A stretch of DNA of 26,074 nt, taken from positions 1-26,074 of the forward strand of contig JAEWZB010000062.1 in the NCBI GenBank assembly GCA_023395515.1, read 5' to 3'. The position numbers and the translations under genes are program-made. This document shows, one piece after another, positions 22,050 to 26,074 of this stretch (positions are counted from its first letter, which is position 1; the number at the start of each line of letters is the position of its first letter). Source of the DNA: Bacillota bacterium (GTDB taxonomy: Bacteria > Bacillota > Syntrophomonadia > Syntrophomonadales > Syntrophomonadaceae). Below the pieces are notes generated by a model. It was given only the letters and a program-made list of their open reading frames with translations, ran no database searches and was not told where the DNA came from.

Positions 22050-22078
22050 CTATTTACTTTGATGTTGGGGGAAATTAT

Positions 22079-23230
22079 ATGTTTTTCAATTCATCTGCCA
22101 TAGAAGCCTTACGTTTCGGCCACGCCTCTATACCAGGAGTACTTTTTTACTATGCTAAAGAATTAGATTTAGATATGGAAGATATCGGTATAATTACCTC
22201 GATTTTTTATGCTTTTGAAAGGTCTAAACCGCTTTATCAAACCGGCCTTAAGGTGGGCCAGGTATTACAGGCTTGCCCGGCTTTAAGCAAACAGAAATTA
22301 TCGCGCAAACTGGCCCGCTTAGATAAAATGCAAATATTGAGAGTAAGTGATAATAAATCTTTTACTGATAAAGAGATTTATCTGGAACCATTTTTTGCTA
22401 AAGTAGAATCTTTAATTATAAGAGATCATGCCTGTTTATCTGATAATAAAAGTCAGGATATGCAAGCTGACTATGAAAGTTTAATCGAATCTTATGAAAA
22501 TAGAATAGAACAACTGGAATTGCAGCTGGAGGAAAAGATTAAGAGTACTGATATTGAAATTTTAGCCTTAGCCGATAATCAATATAGAAGAGTAGCTGAT
22601 TTTATTGCCAAGAAAACCGGCAATTTAATGAGTGTTAAAATGGCTAACGAACTTAAAAAATGGTTGGACGAGCTGGCTTTTACCCCGGAGTTCTTGTTGT
22701 GTATGTTAGAGCTATGTTTTGAAAGAAAGCTGTATAACCCTAAGGATATAAGCCGGATTGCCCGGGATTTAAGGGAATACTCCATTAATACCGTAGAAGG
22801 GCTGGAAATTTATTTTAGAAATTATGTGGATAATGAAAAAGAATCAGCCATACGAACCAGACAGTTTGATCCTGATATTATTACCTTTGGCACCTTCACC
22901 GGCATAGATATGGGGGCTGAAGCCCGTAAAAACGTATATTATAAATGGCGTTATGACTGGGGCTTTACTCACCCTATGATAATGAAAGCGGGAGAAGTAA
23001 TGTGCCAGAGAACTAAAAATGGCGGACTGGAATACATAGATAGTGTGTTAAATAACTGGTTACGCAAAGAAATCAGACAAGTGGAAGAAGCGGAAAAAGA
23101 AATTAAAGAATTTAAAAATAGAAATAAACAGGAAAAACCAGCAGCAGTTAATAAGAAAAAACCTGATACACCGGAATATGAAATATATGTACCACCTTCT
23201 AGTATAGAAGAACTAAAAAGTAATGTGTAA
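22079..23230 (+). CDS. DnaD/DnaB_2-type replication initiation protein
   Basis: 383 residues. An N-terminal winged-helix part (1-105, SIPGVLFYYAKELDLDMEDIGIITSIFYA...LSKQKLSRKLARLDKMQILRV), a coiled coil at about 130-165, then two DnaB_2/DnaD-type helical domains: about 173-245 (VADFIAKKTGNLMSVKMANELKKWLDELAFTPEFLLCMLELC) and about 285-345, ending in the family motif YIDSVLNNWLRKEI. A charged, probably disordered tail follows. Such proteins remodel DNA and help load the replicative helicase. The next gene is a DnaB-like helicase, which supports that role. It could be chromosomal primosome equipment or a domesticated phage/plasmid replication protein. Confidence 0.82.
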   Translation: MFFNSSAIEALRFGHASIPGVLFYYAKELDLDMEDIGIITSIFYAFERSKPLYQTGLKVGQVLQACPALSKQKLSRKLARLDKMQILRVSDNKSFTDKEIYLEPFFAKVESLIIRDHACLSDNKSQDMQADYESLIESYENRIEQLELQLEEKIKSTDIEILALADNQYRRVADFIAKKTGNLMSVKMANELKKWLDELAFTPEFLLCMLELCFERKLYNPKDISRIARDLREYSINTVEGLEIYFRNYVDNEKESAIRTRQFDPDIITFGTFTGIDMGAEARKNVYYKWRYDWGFTHPMIMKAGEVMCQRTKNGGLEYIDSVLNNWLRKEIRQVEEAEKEIKEFKNRNKQEKPAAVNKKKPDTPEYEIYVPPSSIEELKSNV

Positions 23231-23273
23231 TACTGCCAACATTTAAAATTATTATATTTTCTGATAGTATTAG

Positions 23274-23299
23274 AAACGGGATTAGTAAATCCCGTTTTT
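23274..23299 (+). terminator. Terminator/attenuator between the replication genes
   Basis: AAACGGGATT (23274-23283) pairs exactly with AATCCCGTTT (23288-23297) and is followed by TTTTTA. It lies between the DnaD-like and helicase genes, so helicase expression depends on read-through or on a promoter not seen. Confidence 0.8.
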
Positions 23300-23317
23300 A
23301 TTATGGATGGTGAATAT

Positions 23318-24682
23318 ATGAATACTGTATTAAAAAATAATCCGCCGGAAGAACTACTTTATGATCTGGAAAGTGAACGCCGGGTCTTATCTTCCATGCT
23401 TTATTCTGAAGATGCCTGTATTGAAGCCCATACTTCTTTGCTGGCCACCGACTTTTATAATCCCAAACATGCTACTGTTTTCGAATTATTATGTAGTTTA
23501 TATGAAAGGGAAATAAGGCCGACATTTGTCGAATTGCTCAAAGAAGCTCATAGTTTAGGTCTTTTAACTAATCCTAAGGATATCGAAGAGTTAAAATACA
23601 TATCAGAACATTATATTGATGATGAGAATATTAAATACTGGATTAAAAATGTTAAAGATAAATCGAGACTTAGAAGGTTTGAACTTTTCTTGCGGAAAAG
23701 TTATCAAAGGCTTTCCGAGCATACTGAAGCGGAGGTTGAACAACTCTTAATGGAAGCAGAAGAAGAGTTGACTAATCTAACCGCCTTAGAAATTGATGAT
23801 AAAGTGGATACTCCTCCCGAGGTAGCTAAGGCAGGATATGATGAGGTTGAACGCAGATTTTTAAGGTTTAAGGAGATCAAAGAGCTGCATAAAGGAGTTT
23901 TGCCTTTAGATGGCTTACCTACCGGCTTTGATAATCTTAATCATATAACCTTAGGCTATAAACCTGGTGACCTTATTATTCTCGGTGCCCAAACCGGCCA
24001 TGGCAAAACCGCCTTTGCCTTGCATACGGCGAAAGCTATAGCTGTAGAAGCAGGACAAAATTTACTTTATCTAAATACAGAAATGAGCCGGGAACAGGTA
24101 GCCTTGCGTTGGGGGTCTATTTTATCCGGTATTGAGCATGACCGGATTCGCAGCGGTGACATTAATGAAACCGAATTATCTTTGATATTCAGCGGCTATT
24201 CCCGTTTGCGGGAAAGTGGTTTTTATTCTTATCCCTGCCCCAATCTTACCCCGGAAAAAACCATTTCCGTAGCCCGGAAATTTAAAGCCCAAAAGAATAT
24301 AGATATGATGATAGTAGACTACGTAGGCCGTATGGAAAAAAGTGATCCTAAACTGCAAGAGTGGCAGATGCTGGAACAAATTGTTAAAACTCAAAAGCTG
24401 TTGGCGCAAAATCTTAAGATAGTGGTAATGTGTCTGGTGCAGCTTAATCCTGATGGCAGCTTGCAGGGAGCGAAAAGGATGAAAAATGAGTGTGACCTGA
24501 TGCTAAAGCTATCTCCCATTCCCCGGGAAGAGCTGGAGGAAAATGAAGAGCTTAAAAAATACCATAATCCTAATTATTATATTTTAATTGATAAAAACCG
24601 TGATGGCCGAAGTGGAGTAAGAATTCCCATTAATTTCGATATGCAGAAGCAAATTATGAAGGATGCGGAAAGGATTCATTAA
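23318..24682 (+). CDS. DnaB-like replicative helicase
   Basis: 454 residues. N-terminal DnaB domain (about 10-110): ESERRVLSSMLYSEDACIEA, TDFYNPKHATVFELLCSLYE, PTFVELLKEAHSLGLL. RecA-type motor: PTGFDNLNHITLGYKPGDLIILGA, Walker A from Gly223 with Lys230 (AQTGHGKTAFA), NTEMSREQVALRW, Walker B MMIVDYVGRM, and DKNRDGRSGVRIPINFD near the end, the hexamer-interface stretch. It should unwind DNA 5'-3' ahead of the fork. ATG 23318 keeps the N-terminal domain and has GGTG about six bases upstream; ATG 23303 would start within five bases of the hairpin. Paired with a DnaD-like loader, it looks like a complete helicase-loading unit, and may be a second DnaB besides the host's own. Confidence 0.88.
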   Translation: MNTVLKNNPPEELLYDLESERRVLSSMLYSEDACIEAHTSLLATDFYNPKHATVFELLCSLYEREIRPTFVELLKEAHSLGLLTNPKDIEELKYISEHYIDDENIKYWIKNVKDKSRLRRFELFLRKSYQRLSEHTEAEVEQLLMEAEEELTNLTALEIDDKVDTPPEVAKAGYDEVERRFLRFKEIKELHKGVLPLDGLPTGFDNLNHITLGYKPGDLIILGAQTGHGKTAFALHTAKAIAVEAGQNLLYLNTEMSREQVALRWGSILSGIEHDRIRSGDINETELSLIFSGYSRLRESGFYSYPCPNLTPEKTISVARKFKAQKNIDMMIVDYVGRMEKSDPKLQEWQMLEQIVKTQKLLAQNLKIVVMCLVQLNPDGSLQGAKRMKNECDLMLKLSPIPREELEENEELKKYHNPNYYILIDKNRDGRSGVRIPINFDMQKQIMKDAERIH

Positions 24683-24683
24683 A

Positions 24684-25004
24684 ATGCCGGTTAATGACAC
24701 TGACTTTAAGAAGATATATAATGCAACTGCTAGTGTCATTATGGATTTATGTTTTAAAAAGCAGATAAATGAAGCGGAGATGTATTTTCTATTAAATCTG
24801 CTGGAATTGATTTGGAACGAGGAAAAAGGCGAAAAAGGTAATGATTTTCTGGAAAATCTTACTCAATGGCAAGCAGGGGCAAAATCAGCCGAAATAGATG
24901 AAATCATTAAAGAGACTCTAATGTCGATTGATTTTTCTGATGAACAATCATTGCGTAATATAACGATTATGGTTCAGGAACTATTAGCTGCTCAAAAAGA
25001 TTAG
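24684..25004 (+). CDS. Small unknown protein after the helicase
   Basis: 106 residues from ATG 24684, one base after the helicase stop codon; AAAGGA lies about nine bases upstream within the helicase gene. Acidic and helical (FKKIYNATASVIMDLCFKKQ, INEAEMYFLLNLLELIWNEE, SLRNITIMVQELLAAQKD). I do not recognise it. Its tight coupling to the helicase suggests a partner or an accessory replication protein. Confidence 0.6.
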   Translation: MPVNDTDFKKIYNATASVIMDLCFKKQINEAEMYFLLNLLELIWNEEKGEKGNDFLENLTQWQAGAKSAEIDEIIKETLMSIDFSDEQSLRNITIMVQELLAAQKD

Positions 25005-25310
25005 GATAGATAATGACAGATAATTATCATCAAGGTATACTTTAAGGTATATGGCCAGGCTCATATTATAAGAGTAAAATGGCAGTATCTGCGGCTATAG
25101 CAGAGGAACAGGGAGATTATACTTAGAGGACGGTAGTATGGTAGGTAGCCTAAACCTATCTTCATTTCTGAAATTTAGCTATCCGCGACTAAAATAGTCT
25201 TCTCTTACTTAGTCTTTTTTCCATGCCCTACTTAACTAAATTTATAGGACTAGTCGGTTTATTTTAATAAAGTTAAAAATGTAGAACAGTAGTTAGGGGA
25301 GAGTATTGTT
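25005..25310. other. Non-coding gap before the CoA ligase gene
   Basis: Contains no convincing gene. Two very short frames (25013-25045 and 25079-25126) lack ribosome sites. Weak pairings such as CTGC/GCAG and TAGGT/ACCTA occur, and the stretch 25060-25165 is purine-rich and structured-looking, but it matches no riboswitch I know. The promoter of the ligase gene is presumably in the AT-rich 25240-25290. Confidence 0.4.
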
Positions 25311-26074
25311 ATGAATATCTGGAACCAAGCCATGGAATGTATGCCCAGAGAAGAAATGGAAAAACTGCAACTGAGCAGATTGAAAGCTACTTTAGAACGG
25401 GTATACAGCAAGTCACCAATTTACCAGGAAAAATTCGATGCGGTGGGCTTTAAGCCTAATGATTTGAAAAAATTAGCGGACCTAAGTAAATTGCCTTTAA
25501 CCATAAAAGATGATTTCCGGGATAATTATCCCTTTGGTATGTTTATTGAACCCCAGGAAAAAATAGTGCGTTTACATGCTTCTTCCGGTACTACCGGTAA
25601 GTTAACGGTGGTGGGCTGTACCCAAAATGACCTGGATATATGGACGGAATTAATAGCCCGCATGGTAACTATGGTAGGGGTAACGGCAGCTGATACCGCC
25701 CAGATTGCTTTTGGATATGGATTATTTACCGGTGCCCATGGACTGCAATATGGCATGGAAAAAGTTGGGGCCACGGTTATACCTATATCGGGCGGTAATT
25801 CCGAAAAACAATTAATGGTCATGAAGGATTTTGGTACTACGGCTTTAGTCAGTACTCCCACTTATGCTTTGCATTTATCAGAAGTAGCAGAGGAAATGGG
25901 TATTGATCCTAAACATGATTTAAAATTAAAGGTAGGTTTATTCGGCGGTGAAGCTTTTTCCGAGGAATATCGCCAGGAAATACAAAACCGTTGGGGCATA
26001 TTGGCTACGGATAATTACGGATTAAGCGAGGTAGGTGGTCCCGGTTTTTCCGGTGAATGTGAGTTAACTTGCGG
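25311..26074 (+). CDS. paaK: Phenylacetate-CoA ligase family protein (partial)
   Basis: 254 residues are visible before the window ends; the family is usually about 430 long. It is an ANL-superfamily adenylate-forming enzyme that activates an aryl acid with ATP and CoA. Seen: ERVYSKSPIYQEKF and LPLTIKDDFRDNYPFGMF as in PaaK, the AMP-binding loop RLHASSGTTGK, FGYGLFTGAHGLQYGMEKVG, GLFGGEAFSEEYRQEI, and NYGLSEVGGPG. AGGGGAG stands eight bases before ATG. In fermentative anaerobes such ligases often accompany indolepyruvate or arylpyruvate ferredoxin oxidoreductases; no such gene is visible here. The substrate could be phenylacetate or another aryl acid. Confidence 0.88.
   Translation, partial: MNIWNQAMECMPREEMEKLQLSRLKATLERVYSKSPIYQEKFDAVGFKPNDLKKLADLSKLPLTIKDDFRDNYPFGMFIEPQEKIVRLHASSGTTGKLTVVGCTQNDLDIWTELIARMVTMVGVTAADTAQIAFGYGLFTGAHGLQYGMEKVGATVIPISGGNSEKQLMVMKDFGTTALVSTPTYALHLSEVAEEMGIDPKHDLKLKVGLFGGEAFSEEYRQEIQNRWGILATDNYGLSEVGGPGFSGECELTC

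Overview
The window looks like chromosome from a low-GC, Gram-positive, Clostridia-type anaerobe. This is inferred from AGGAGG ribosome sites, GTG/TTG starts, a T-box leader, a DnaD-type replication protein, Lrp/aminotransferase gene order, a phasin-like gene next to an AarF/UbiB kinase, and a PaaK-type CoA ligase. A Syntrophomonas/Desulfotomaculum-like host would fit, but the sequence alone does not name it.

Left flank (1-1088): the first codons of a minus-strand gene, then a secreted LipA-type lipase with its terminator. From about 1117 to 13885 lies an accretion zone of integrated elements at a tRNA-Lys(CTT) gene. The intact tRNA is at its right end (13810-13885, minus strand). A 15-bp piece of that tRNA, around the anticodon, recurs at 1117 and 1659. 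The tRNA-Lys terminator hairpin recurs at about 1594 and 3993. A 360-bp module (1258-1617 and 3655-4016) and an about 100-bp left arm (1117-1220 and 1659-1760) are also duplicated. The simplest reading is three stacked elements: E1 (1117-1659), gutted; E2 (1659-4016), carrying an AlkZ/YcaQ-like winged-helix gene; and E3 (4017-13841), a decayed prophage. No integrase, capsid, portal or terminase gene is visible.

Within E3 are a 5'-truncated zinc-finger-like gene, a secreted stalk-domain protein (minus strand), a two-gene operon with its own terminator, tail-fibre genes, one start-less and frameshifted small phage gene, two small genes, a secreted SPRY-FnIII protein, and a holin/amidase lysis cassette. 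The two-gene operon is the main candidate for an undescribed system. It encodes an OLD-like ATPase/Toprim nuclease with an unusual Walker A (GPNGCNKS), followed 3 nt later by a complete C5-cytosine DNA methyltransferase that starts with TTG. OLD nucleases are known alone or with a UvrD helicase (Gabija), a retron RT or PARIS partners. A pairing with a cytosine methylase suggests an ATP-driven restriction-modification or methylation-sensing defence.

Right flank (13886-26074): ordinary chromosome. It holds a phasin-like protein and UbiB-type kinase, an alkaline-phosphatase-fold membrane protein that seems to have lost its catalytic residues, a small convergent gene, and a T-box leader (probably alanine-specific, GCC) before an alaR-alaT-like operon. 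Next come an unknown gene whose ribosome site is buried in a 15-bp hairpin, a beta-CASP metallo-beta-lactamase RNase, a DnaD-like/DnaB-like replication pair with a small unknown gene, and the 5' part of a phenylacetate-CoA ligase gene.
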